From assembly GCA_015688915.1 (NCBI GenBank), contig JAATGX010000103.1, forward strand, positions 1 to 14,257: a stretch of 14,257 bases of DNA, given 5' to 3'. Below are positions 1 through 5,770 of the stretch, piece by piece. Each line of letters starts with the position of its first letter. Position 1 is the first letter of the stretch. The position numbers and the translations under genes are program-made. Below the pieces are notes generated by a model that saw only the letters and a program-made list of their open reading frames with translations, had not been told where the DNA came from and searched no databases. Source of the DNA: Desulfuromonadales bacterium (lineage in GTDB: Bacteria; Desulfobacterota; Desulfuromonadia; Geobacterales; Pseudopelobacteraceae).

Positions 1-1
1 C

Positions 2-1117
2 ACGCGCGACAGCGACCAGACCCTCAAGGAAGGGATCGACAAGGAGCTCGCCCGCGGCGGACAGGTCTTCTACGTCTACAACCGCGTGCACTCCGGCAAG
101 AAGGAGACCCTCGTCGACGACAAGGGCGAGAAGGTCACCGAGCGCGCGCTCGACGAGATGGGCATCGCCTCCGAGGCCGAGCGGATCCGTCGCCTGGTCC
201 CCAGAGCCAAGGTCGGCATCGCCCACGGGCAGATGGGTGAGGCCGCGCTGGAGCAGATCATGCTCGGCTTCTGGGAGAAGAGCTACGACGTGCTGGTGGC
301 GACCACGATCGTCGAGTCCGGCCTGGACATCCCCAACGCCAACACCCTGATCGTGGACCGGGCCGACAACTTCGGCCTGTCCCAGCTCTACCAGTTGCGC
401 GGCCGGGTGGGGCGCTCCACCCAGCGCGGCTACGCCTACCTGCTGATACCGGGCGAGAGCACCGTCAGCGCCGATGCCCGGGAGCGGCTCAAGATCCTTC
501 AGGACATCTCCGAGTTGGGGGCCGGCTTCCGCATCGCCACCCATGACATGGAGATCCGCGGGGCCGGCGACATGCTGGGGAGCCGCCAGTCCGGCACCGT
601 GACCGAGATCGGCTTCGAGCTGTACAACCAGATGCTGGAGGAGACCATCTGCCGCATGCGGGGCGAAGAGATGGTGGAAAAGGTCGAGCCGGAGATCAAC
701 CTCAAGGTGCCGGCCTTCATCCCCGAGGCGTACATCAAGGATACGGGCCAGCGCCTGGTGATCTACAAGAAGCTGACCCAGGCGGAAAGCGAGGATGACG
801 TGCTGGATGTGCAGAACGAGGTGGCCGACCGGTTCGGCGCCTATCCCCTGGCCACCTCCTACCTGTTCGAGATCATGCGGCTGCGCGTACTCCTGAAACG
901 CCTGCTGGTGCGGCAGATCGACTACGACGGCAAGCACGTGGTCATCTCCTTCCATCCCCGCACCCCGGCCCCGCCCGACACCATCATCGCCATGATGCGC
1001 AACGAACCGCGGAAATACCAGTTCACCCCGGACTACAAGTTGACCTGCGCCGTCTCCGGCAGCGCCTTCGAGGATATCCTCGGGGAGGCCAGAAAGGTGT
1101 TGAAAAGCCTCTGCTGA
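2..1117 (+). CDS. mfd: Transcription-repair coupling factor Mfd, C-terminal part (5' end outside window)
   Basis: Mfd is a DNA translocase that removes stalled RNA polymerase and recruits UvrA for nucleotide excision repair. The reading frame is open from base 2, so the N-terminal UvrB-like and RNAP-binding domains lie upstream of the window; 371 codons are visible. Seen: RGGQVFYVYNRV, the GQM helicase motif, motif V (TTIVESGLDIPNANT), motif VI (QLRGRVGRS), then the C-terminal TRCF domain (EINLKVPAFIPEAYI onward). Compared with E. coli Mfd as I remember it, there are about 23 extra residues between YNRV and LVP, rich in charged residues. The gene ends in TGA 65 bp before a lipoprotein foldase gene on the same strand. 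A short T-rich stretch follows the stop, but I see no convincing terminator, so read-through into the next gene is possible. Confidence 0.97.
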   Translation, partial: TRDSDQTLKEGIDKELARGGQVFYVYNRVHSGKKETLVDDKGEKVTERALDEMGIASEAERIRRLVPRAKVGIAHGQMGEAALEQIMLGFWEKSYDVLVATTIVESGLDIPNANTLIVDRADNFGLSQLYQLRGRVGRSTQRGYAYLLIPGESTVSADARERLKILQDISELGAGFRIATHDMEIRGAGDMLGSRQSGTVTEIGFELYNQMLEETICRMRGEEMVEKVEPEINLKVPAFIPEAYIKDTGQRLVIYKKLTQAESEDDVLDVQNEVADRFGAYPLATSYLFEIMRLRVLLKRLLVRQIDYDGKHVVISFHPRTPAPPDTIIAMMRNEPRKYQFTPDYKLTCAVSGSAFEDILGEARKVLKSLC

Positions 1118-1170
1118 TGTGGTATTTTTTCAAAGTTTTTTCACCAACTTAAAATCAATAGCAGCAACAA

Positions 1171-1177
1171 AAAGGAG
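1171..1177 (+). promoter_or_regulatory. Shine-Dalgarno of first foldase lipoprotein
   Basis: AAAGGAG lies 5 nt before a GTG codon at 1183. It decides this start: the peptide from this GTG begins with a typical lipoprotein signal sequence, while nothing comparable precedes any other candidate start. Confidence 0.85.
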
Positions 1178-1182
1178 AATCC

Positions 1183-2136
1183 GTGAAAACCACCAGTACG
1201 GTAAAATTCATTGCGGTTGCCCTCTGTGCCACCGCACTCTTCGGATGCCAGGGCGGTACCCCCGGCTCCGACTCAAAACAGTCTTCCGCCAAGGGAGGTC
1301 AGGTCCTGGCGGAGGTGAACGGAAGCAGCATCACCACCGGAGACTTTGACCGGGAACTGAAAAACCTCCCCGAATACCTCAAGGCCATGGCTGAAACCCC
1401 GCAGGGCCGCAAGGAAATGCTGGACACCATGGTGATCCGTGAGCTGGTTCTGCAACAGGCCGCGAAGGATGGGGTGGACAAAGGTCCCGAGATCGAGGAA
1501 AAGCTGCAGGATCTGAAGAAGCGCCTGATCGTCGAGGCGTTCCTGAAGAAAAAGGTCGAGGCGGACGCAAAGGTTTCGGACGAAGAGCTGAAAAAGTTCT
1601 ACGAGCAGAACAAGGACAAGTTCAATGCCCCTGAGCAGATCAAGGCCAGCCATATCCTGGTGAAGACCGAGAAAGAGGCCAGGGACATCCTTGCTCAACT
1701 CAAGTCGGGCGCCAATTTCGAGGATCTGGCCAAGAAGAACTCCGTGGACTCCTCTGCCGCCAAGGGAGGCGACCTGGGCTGGTTCGGCAAGGGCGCCATG
1801 GTTCCGGCCTTCGAGAAGGCCGCCTCGGCGCTGAAGGAAGGACAGATTTCCGACGTGGTCAAGTCCGACTTCGGTTTCCATATCATCAAGCTGACCGGCA
1901 AACGTGCCGCCGGCATCCGCCCCTTTGAAGAAGTGAAGGACCAGATCAAGGCCGCCATCATGCCCTCCAAGCAGCAGGAGATCTTCCAGAAGCTCAAGGA
2001 AGACCTCAAGAAGGACGCCAAGATCACGGTCAAGGAAGACGTCCTGAACGCCGTTGGCGGCAAGAAGGACGAAGGCAAGGCAGGGGAGCAGAAACCGGCC
2101 GAGCCCGCCAAACCGGCTGCCCCGGAGAAAAAATAA
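1183..2136 (+). CDS. SurA/parvulin-type peptidyl-prolyl isomerase, lipoprotein
   Basis: 317 aa. A probable periplasmic foldase that helps outer-membrane or exported proteins fold. It starts at GTG behind AAAGGAG. Residues 1-21 form a lipoprotein signal peptide ending in the lipobox LFGC, so Cys22 is probably lipidated; Gln at +2 fits outer-membrane sorting. Residues about 40-140 are a helical SurA-N-like chaperone segment. Residues about 151-245 are a parvulin (PpiC/rotamase) domain with ASHILVK, the GGDLGWFGKG loop and FGFHIIKL. The last 30 residues are rich in Lys, Pro and Ala and probably disordered. It lies between mfd and a paralogous foldase, an arrangement I associate with Geobacter. 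Its client is unknown. The family call is secure; the physiological role is inferred. Confidence 0.93.
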   Translation: MKTTSTVKFIAVALCATALFGCQGGTPGSDSKQSSAKGGQVLAEVNGSSITTGDFDRELKNLPEYLKAMAETPQGRKEMLDTMVIRELVLQQAAKDGVDKGPEIEEKLQDLKKRLIVEAFLKKKVEADAKVSDEELKKFYEQNKDKFNAPEQIKASHILVKTEKEARDILAQLKSGANFEDLAKKNSVDSSAAKGGDLGWFGKGAMVPAFEKAASALKEGQISDVVKSDFGFHIIKLTGKRAAGIRPFEEVKDQIKAAIMPSKQQEIFQKLKEDLKKDAKITVKEDVLNAVGGKKDEGKAGEQKPAEPAKPAAPEKK

Positions 2137-2178
2137 CCGTGGCTGACGCCGCGTGCCCCCATGAAAGCATGAAAAAAC

Positions 2179-2210
2179 CGGAAGGGTGGGCTTTTCTGCC
2201 CACCCTTCCG
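2179..2210. terminator. 13-bp perfect hairpin between two foldase genes
   Basis: Arms 2179-2191 and 2198-2210 pair perfectly over 13 bp around a 6-nt loop. On the plus strand the stem is followed by AGTTT, a poor T-tract. On the minus strand it is followed by GGTTTTTTC, a good one. It may attenuate plus-strand transcription into the second foldase, stabilise the 3' end of the upstream mRNA, or stop antisense transcription. The hairpin itself is seen directly; its function is inferred. Confidence 0.7.
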
Positions 2211-2244
2211 AGTTTGGCACCCCGTGGATAAAGAGAGTCCAACC

Positions 2245-3315
2245 ATGAAACGATACGTGTACTCCCTGTTGATCATCGGTCTGTTTCTGCTCCCGGCCGG
2301 TGGCTGCGCGAACGGGAAAGCGGTGGTAAAAGAACCGGTGGCAGCAACGGTCAAGGCCGAAAAACAGCCCCCTGTCGCGCAGGCCCCGCCCGCTCCGCCC
2401 GGCAAACTGATCAACGCCATTGCCGCCGTTGTCAACGACGATATCATTACCCTGTATGAGGTGAACCGCGAGGTCCAGCCGGCCATCCGCGAGGCCGAGA
2501 AAAAGTCCGCCCTGGACGATGCCGGCCGCAGCCGGCTCCGCCGCATGGCGCTGGACGGCCTGGTGGAAAAGAAGCTGACGGATCAGAAGGTCAAGGAGTT
2601 GGCTATTACGGTCAGTGACGATGATGTCCGGCAGGCCGTCGAGGATGTCAAGAAGCAGAACAACATGACCCAGGCGGCCCTGGTGGCGGCCCTGTCCGGA
2701 CAGGGGCTTTCCTTTGACCAGTATCAGGAGCAGTTGCGGGATCAGTTGGAAAAACTCAAGCTGGTGAGCATGGAGGTGCGCTCCAAGATCCAGGTAGGCG
2801 AAACGGAAATGCGCGAGTATTACGAGGCCAATCATGCCAAGTATTCCGGGGAAGAGACCTTCCACGCCCGCCATATCTTCTTCCGGATCGATGAAAAATC
2901 GCCGCCCGCGGAGATCAAGAAGGCCATGCAGACGGCCTTGATGGTGCTGGCCGAGGCCAAGAGCGGCAAGGACTTCGTCGAACTGGCCAAGACCTACTCC
3001 GAAGACCCGGCGGCCCGCGCCGATGGCGGAGACATGGGGCGCTTCAAGAAGGGCGACATGCTGCCGGAACTGGAAGGAACCATCATGGCCATGAAGCCGG
3101 GCGAGATCAGCGAACTGGTCACCACGCCGGTGGGCATACATATCGTCAAGCTGGAGGAGAGAATCAACGGCGCGTTGAAGCCGTTTGAAAGCGTCAAGGT
3201 GGAGATCGAAAATGACATCTACCGCAAGAAATCCGAGGAACGTTTCAGCCAGTGGGCCAAGGAATTGCGCAGCAAGTCCAGCATCGAGATCAAGGAGCTG
3301 AAGGGGCTGCTGTAG
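2245..3315 (+). CDS. SurA-like peptidyl-prolyl isomerase, second foldase lipoprotein
   Basis: 356 aa from the ATG at 2245. A GTG 21 nt upstream is in frame, but the ATG gives the cleaner signal peptide. Residues 1-20 are a signal sequence ending AGGC, so Cys21 is the probable lipidation site, although alanine at -3 is a weak lipobox. Residues 30-54 are a Pro/Ala/Lys linker. Residues about 55-180 match the SurA N-terminal chaperone domain (INAIAAVVNDDIITLYE is its hallmark). Residues about 205-305 are one parvulin domain (HARHIFFRI, GGDMGRFKKGDML, GIHIVKLEE). E. coli SurA has two parvulin domains and is not a lipoprotein, so this is a SurA relative rather than an exact counterpart. It follows its paralogue by 108 bp and is closed by a strong terminator at 3356. 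Confidence 0.93.
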   Translation: MKRYVYSLLIIGLFLLPAGGCANGKAVVKEPVAATVKAEKQPPVAQAPPAPPGKLINAIAAVVNDDIITLYEVNREVQPAIREAEKKSALDDAGRSRLRRMALDGLVEKKLTDQKVKELAITVSDDDVRQAVEDVKKQNNMTQAALVAALSGQGLSFDQYQEQLRDQLEKLKLVSMEVRSKIQVGETEMREYYEANHAKYSGEETFHARHIFFRIDEKSPPAEIKKAMQTALMVLAEAKSGKDFVELAKTYSEDPAARADGGDMGRFKKGDMLPELEGTIMAMKPGEISELVTTPVGIHIVKLEERINGALKPFESVKVEIENDIYRKKSEERFSQWAKELRSKSSIEIKELKGLL

Positions 3316-3355
3316 GGGCGCCGGAAGGTGCTGCGCAACGTCATCGCCTGGAACA

Positions 3356-3399
3356 AAACCAGCCGTTCCTCATCAGGGGGAACGGCTGGTTTCCTTTTC
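3356..3399. terminator. Bidirectional intrinsic terminator, convergent genes
   Basis: Arms 3356-3369 and 3379-3392 form a 14-bp perfect stem (AAACCAGCCGTTCC and its complement) with a 9-nt loop. A CCTTTTC tract follows on the plus strand and GGTTTTG on the minus strand. It lies between the plus-strand foldase gene and the minus-strand XRE gene, so it can serve both. It shares the stem core AGCCGTTC/GAACGGCT with the hairpin at 4861-4901. Confidence 0.88.
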
Positions 3400-3429
3400 G
3401 CAATCGGGAGGCCGGACCAGGCAGCGGTG

Positions 3430-3795
3430 TTACCCTTTTTTCTCTTTCACCTTCTTCTCCTTGAGGTCGGCCAGCCAGCGCAACTGTTCATACTCCGGCA
3501 TGTCCCGCAACTCCTCCAGCAGCATGCGCGCCACATCGGGGAGATTGCCGTACGGTTCCTCCTTTTCCCCCACCGCCTGCCTCGTGAAGGCGTCCTCCTC
3601 GACCCCCAACACCCCGCACAGCCTGTCGAGCAGGCTTTTCCCCATGCCGCGCCCGTTTTCCACAGCCGAGATGTAACGCCCATCCGTGTCTATCATTTCA
3701 GCTAGTCGTTCCTGAGACCAGCCCCGCTCCTCGCGTAACCGCTTCAGGTTTTGTCCCATCAGCCGGTCGAGGTCTTTTTTTGCCCGTATTGTCAT
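3430..3795 (-). CDS. XRE-family helix-turn-helix transcriptional regulator
   Basis: 121 aa, probably a DNA-binding repressor. The start is set at the ATG at 3795 (peptide MTIRAKK), which has GGAG 10 nt upstream; a longer frame exists but its extra residues look non-coding. Residues about 13-70 are a Cro/C1-type HTH: LKRLREERGWSQERLAE, then the recognition helix with ISAVENGRG, as in SinR and HipB-like proteins. The C-terminal half (MLLEELRDMPEYEQLRWL, then a Lys/Glu-rich tail) is predicted helical and may serve for oligomerisation. The gene faces away from a hemerythrin gene. The intergenic region holds operator-like repeats, so it may control itself and its neighbour; this is inference. No cognate toxin gene is visible beside it. 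Confidence 0.88.
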   Translation of the reverse strand: MTIRAKKDLDRLMGQNLKRLREERGWSQERLAEMIDTDGRYISAVENGRGMGKSLLDRLCGVLGVEEDAFTRQAVGEKEEPYGNLPDVARMLLEELRDMPEYEQLRWLADLKEKKVKEKKG

Positions 3796-3987
3796 GATGT
3801 TATGGCTCCGGTGACCGAGCGTTGGATGGCGTGTCATTCGCGTGCACGTGCCCCCTGACCATCCCGGCAGGAATACCCGCACCCCGTGCAAATGACCGCA
3901 TTCGGGCGTAGTGTCGCCCGAGCCCCAGCTTAGCCGTCGCCGCCACATTTACAATAAGCACATAAGCTAGTTAAGTTATAAATATCA

Positions 3988-3999
3988 ATCAAATTTGAT
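3988..3999. promoter_or_regulatory. 12-bp perfect palindrome, candidate operator
   Basis: ATCAAATTTGAT is its own reverse complement. It lies just upstream of the -35 region of the hemerythrin promoter, and its right half is the start of the first copy of the ATTTGATWGACA direct repeat. This symmetry is typical of a dimeric-regulator site. Binding by the adjacent XRE protein is inferred only. Confidence 0.5.
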
Positions 4000-4025
4000 A
4001 GACAATAATCCGTATTTGATTGACA
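3993..4025 (+). repeat. Direct repeat ATTTGATWGACA, 21-bp period
   Basis: Copies at 3993-4004 and 4014-4025 differ at one position. The 21-bp spacing is two helical turns, so two bound proteins would lie on the same DNA face. The second copy overlaps the -35 box, where a bound protein would block RNA polymerase. Confidence 0.6.
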
Positions 4026-4043
4026 TGGTGGATTGGGTATAAT
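4016..4043 (+). promoter_or_regulatory. Sigma70-type promoter for the hemerythrin gene
   Basis: A perfect -10 box, TATAAT, is at 4038-4043. With a 16-nt spacer the -35 is TTGATT at 4016-4021 (4 of 6). A perfect TTGACA at 4020-4025 is only 12 nt away, too close to pair with this -10. The surroundings are AT-rich. Transcription would start near 4050, giving a leader of about 90 nt before the hemerythrin start. Confidence 0.7.
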
Positions 4044-4071
4044 AAAAAAACGTAACTAACCATTTTTTCAT

Positions 4072-4095
4072 GCACGAATGGGAGTCCAATCGTGC
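4072..4095 (+). other. Leader hairpin upstream of hemerythrin gene
   Basis: GCACGA (4072-4077) pairs with TCGTGC (4090-4095). An A-A mismatch follows, then TGG/CCA closing a GAGT tetraloop. There is no T-run behind it, so it is not a terminator. It could stabilise or tune the hemerythrin mRNA. Confidence 0.4.
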
Positions 4096-4130
4096 CCGCT
4101 GGTCCCTGGATTGCCGTAATTGTCCCGCCT

Positions 4131-4135
4131 GGAGG
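4131..4135 (+). promoter_or_regulatory. Shine-Dalgarno fixing the hemerythrin start
   Basis: GGAGG ends 5 nt before the ATG at 4141. This favours that start over an in-frame TTG at 4120. Confidence 0.85.
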
Positions 4136-4140
4136 TTCAC

Positions 4141-4548
4141 ATGCCCTGCATGGAATGGAATAGCTGCTATAACCTCGGCATCAGCCGGCTCGATGAACAG
4201 CATCGGCGTTTGATCGCCATGCTCAACACCACCTATGATTGTTGTCTGGACGACGATTGGGAAGACAGCGTGGAGCGCACAGTCGAGGAGTTGGATGTCT
4301 ACGCCAGGTCTCACTTTTCCGCAGAAGAACAGCTCATGAAGAACAGCGACTATCCCGCACGGCAGATGCATGTGGAAGAGCACGACCTCTTTATCCGCCA
4401 GGTCGCCCAGCTCAGGCAAGACCTGTTCGACGGCAACGGACTGCTGGCCATGGAGATGCTGACATTCCTGGGGACATGGCTTGTCGCCCATATCCTCGAT
4501 GCTGACGGGAAATTGTACACACACCTGATCGCCAAAAAGGTGTTCTGA
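4141..4548 (+). CDS. Bacteriohemerythrin, single-domain di-iron O2-binding protein
   Basis: 135 aa, cytoplasmic by absence of any signal peptide. Hemerythrins bind O2 at a non-heme di-iron centre and serve in oxygen storage, delivery or sensing. All seven expected ligands are visible: His21 (DEQH), His58 and Glu62 (HFSAEE), His77 and His81 (HVEEH), His117 and Asp122 (HILDAD). These sit almost exactly where the Methylococcus protein has them. The start is chosen at the ATG behind GGAGG. The gene faces away from an XRE regulator and has its own promoter with operator-like repeats, so regulation by that protein is plausible. A small unknown gene follows 28 bp downstream and may be co-transcribed. 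Cys residues at 3, 9, 34 and 35 are of unknown meaning. Confidence 0.95.
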   Translation: MPCMEWNSCYNLGISRLDEQHRRLIAMLNTTYDCCLDDDWEDSVERTVEELDVYARSHFSAEEQLMKNSDYPARQMHVEEHDLFIRQVAQLRQDLFDGNGLLAMEMLTFLGTWLVAHILDADGKLYTHLIAKKVF

Positions 4549-4576
4549 CCAACTCGCCACGGGGGCCGATCCGGCA

Positions 4577-4792
4577 ATGGAAGAGGAAAAATACCTGCTC
4601 GGCAGGCAGAACCTGAACCTGTCGGAGGATGTCAGGGAGGCGCTGGCCTCGCGGGAAGGCGAACTCGGGAAGCTGCTGCACGTAGCCGAGTTGCTGGAGC
4701 AACTGGAGTTCCATCATCTCGGATCCCACCTGGACGAGATGGGGATCTCCCTGGAGGATATGCTGGAATCACAGAGAACGGCATTTACCTAG
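4577..4792 (+). CDS. Small hypothetical protein downstream of hemerythrin
   Basis: 71 aa, not recognised. It is acidic and strongly helical, rich in Leu and Glu, with SEDVREALASREGELGKL followed by LLEQLEFHHLGSHLDEMG. It has no signal peptide or membrane segment. The start ATG has only a weak GGGGG 11 nt upstream. It follows the hemerythrin stop by 28 bp and is closed by the terminator at 4861, so it fits as the second gene of that transcript. Codon use looks like that of its neighbours. Its length and weak ribosome site leave some doubt that it is translated. Confidence 0.6.
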   Translation: MEEEKYLLGRQNLNLSEDVREALASREGELGKLLHVAELLEQLEFHHLGSHLDEMGISLEDMLESQRTAFT

Positions 4793-4860
4793 CGTTGCGG
4801 CATTTTGTGAAAATTGCGGTCAATACTGCTCGTGCCTTCTCCATGATACGGTAAAACAAA

Positions 4861-4904
4861 AGCCGTTCACCCGCGGTAGACACTACCCAGGATGAACGGC
4901 TGTT
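4861..4904. terminator. Hairpin between convergent genes, bidirectional terminator
   Basis: Arms 4861-4869 and 4893-4901 form a 9-bp perfect stem (AGCCGTTCA and its complement). The 23-nt loop contains a second small hairpin (GGTAG 4875-4879 with CTACC 4883-4887). The plus strand continues TGTTCTGTTG and the minus strand TTTTGTTTTAC, so the better T-tract serves the minus-strand receiver gene. The stem core matches that of the terminator at 3356. Confidence 0.75.
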
Positions 4905-4931
4905 CTGTTGCCCGTCAAACCGGGGGGTCCG

Positions 4932-5666
4932 TCACTCCCTGCGTCGCAGGTAATTGAGGAACTCTTCGCAGGTGAGCTGCTTCTTGCTGACCAGGTGGGC
5001 GATCTCACGGCTCACGGCGGATTTCTCCCCATCCTTCATGTCGGCCTTCAGCAGGATAAACACCGGGATGTTGCGGCTGTAGGGGAAGAGACGGAATTTT
5101 TCCAGCAGTTCGAAGGCCGACATGTCGGACAGCATCAGGCAGCAGAAGGCCAGGTACTTGGGCTTGATGGATACGAGCGCCAGGGCCTCCGTGCCGGTGT
5201 ACCCCTTGACCACCTCGAACCCCACCGACTCTGCCGCCCTGGACAGCCGTTCCTCACCCGTGCGGGACACCACCAGCGCCTGAAGATCCCAGGTTTCGGC
5301 ATCCTCGGTCAAACCATACACCGCCAGCCGTTCCAGCAGGTAGTGCTCGTCAATCGGCGTGGTGAAGAAACCGGCCACCGGAAAAACGCCCCCCACCGCA
5401 CCTTTTTCGCTGAGAAAAACCGGGAGCACCGGGATGTTGCGGGTGGCCGGATCGTTTTTGATCCGCAGCAGCAACCCCCAGCCGTCATCGGAACATGGCG
5501 AAATATCCAGCACGATCCCCAACGGTCGGCCGGTCGCCAGATTCTCAAACGTTCCGAGGCAACTGTCATACCCACCGGCCTTCAGGTATGAAGCGATGAT
5601 TTGTTCCCGTCCTTCGCCCGGTTTTACGCCGAGAATCCACAGAGCCCTGTTGTCCACGGTTTTCAT
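4932..5666 (-). CDS. Tandem degenerate receiver-domain (CheY-like) protein
   Basis: 244 aa made of two receiver-like folds and no output domain. The start ATG has GGGAG 5 nt upstream. Domain 1, about residues 8-118, keeps a candidate phospho-acceptor Asp54 (IVLDIS) and the IPVLPVFLS strand, but the usual switch lysine is replaced (FTTPID). Domain 2, about residues 128-240, ends its helix as in receivers (SDMSAFELLEKFR), but the acceptor position reads Cys176 instead of Asp (FCCLMLSD). The second domain therefore probably cannot be phosphorylated in the normal way. Such proteins act as adaptors or come from the C-termini of hybrid kinases. It lies 104 bp behind hldE, and no kinase is adjacent. 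Its partner is unknown. Confidence 0.8.
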   Translation of the reverse strand: MKTVDNRALWILGVKPGEGREQIIASYLKAGGYDSCLGTFENLATGRPLGIVLDISPCSDDGWGLLLRIKNDPATRNIPVLPVFLSEKGAVGGVFPVAGFFTTPIDEHYLLERLAVYGLTEDAETWDLQALVVSRTGEERLSRAAESVGFEVVKGYTGTEALALVSIKPKYLAFCCLMLSDMSAFELLEKFRLFPYSRNIPVFILLKADMKDGEKSAVSREIAHLVSKKQLTCEEFLNYLRRRE

Positions 5667-5770
5667 GCCCGCTCCCGTCAGTTTGGTAGTGAGGCTCTCT
5701 TAACAGATTTTTGCCGGAAACACCACTGTTACTTCAACCTTCAGTCCCCAGCCTTCGGTCGCAAACCGTG

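Larger units (their letters stand above)
3796..4140. other. 345-bp divergent intergenic region
   Basis: No gene seen. It is GC-rich near the XRE start and clearly AT-rich from about 3945 to 4060. It contains a 7-bp hairpin (TCGGGCG, 3902-3921) in the presumed XRE leader, a 12-bp palindrome, a 21-bp-spaced direct repeat, a promoter toward the hemerythrin gene and a leader hairpin, each listed separately. A minus-strand promoter for the XRE gene is expected here, but I find only weak matches. Confidence 0.6.

Noticed and set aside
1085..1140. Intrinsic terminator after mfd
   Set aside because: The possible GAGGC/GCCTC stem is 5 bp with a long loop, and the T-run is about 13 bases away from it.
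1273..3141. A 622-residue open frame on the minus strand opposite the two foldases
   Set aside because: It lies fully antisense to two well-supported genes; its composition (His, Leu, Gly-rich) is that of a shadow frame in GC-rich DNA.
3430..3795. XRE regulator as the antitoxin of a HipBA- or HigBA-like pair
   Set aside because: No toxin-like frame adjoins it on either side; its neighbours are a terminator and the hemerythrin gene.
4020..4043. Perfect TTGACA paired with perfect TATAAT at the hemerythrin promoter
   Set aside because: The spacer is only 12 nt, too short for sigma70; the overlapping TTGATT with a 16-nt spacer is preferred.
5701..5731. TAACAG/CTGTTA inverted repeat as an hldE terminator
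   Set aside because: Only 6 bp with a 19-nt loop, and no T-run follows on the minus strand.
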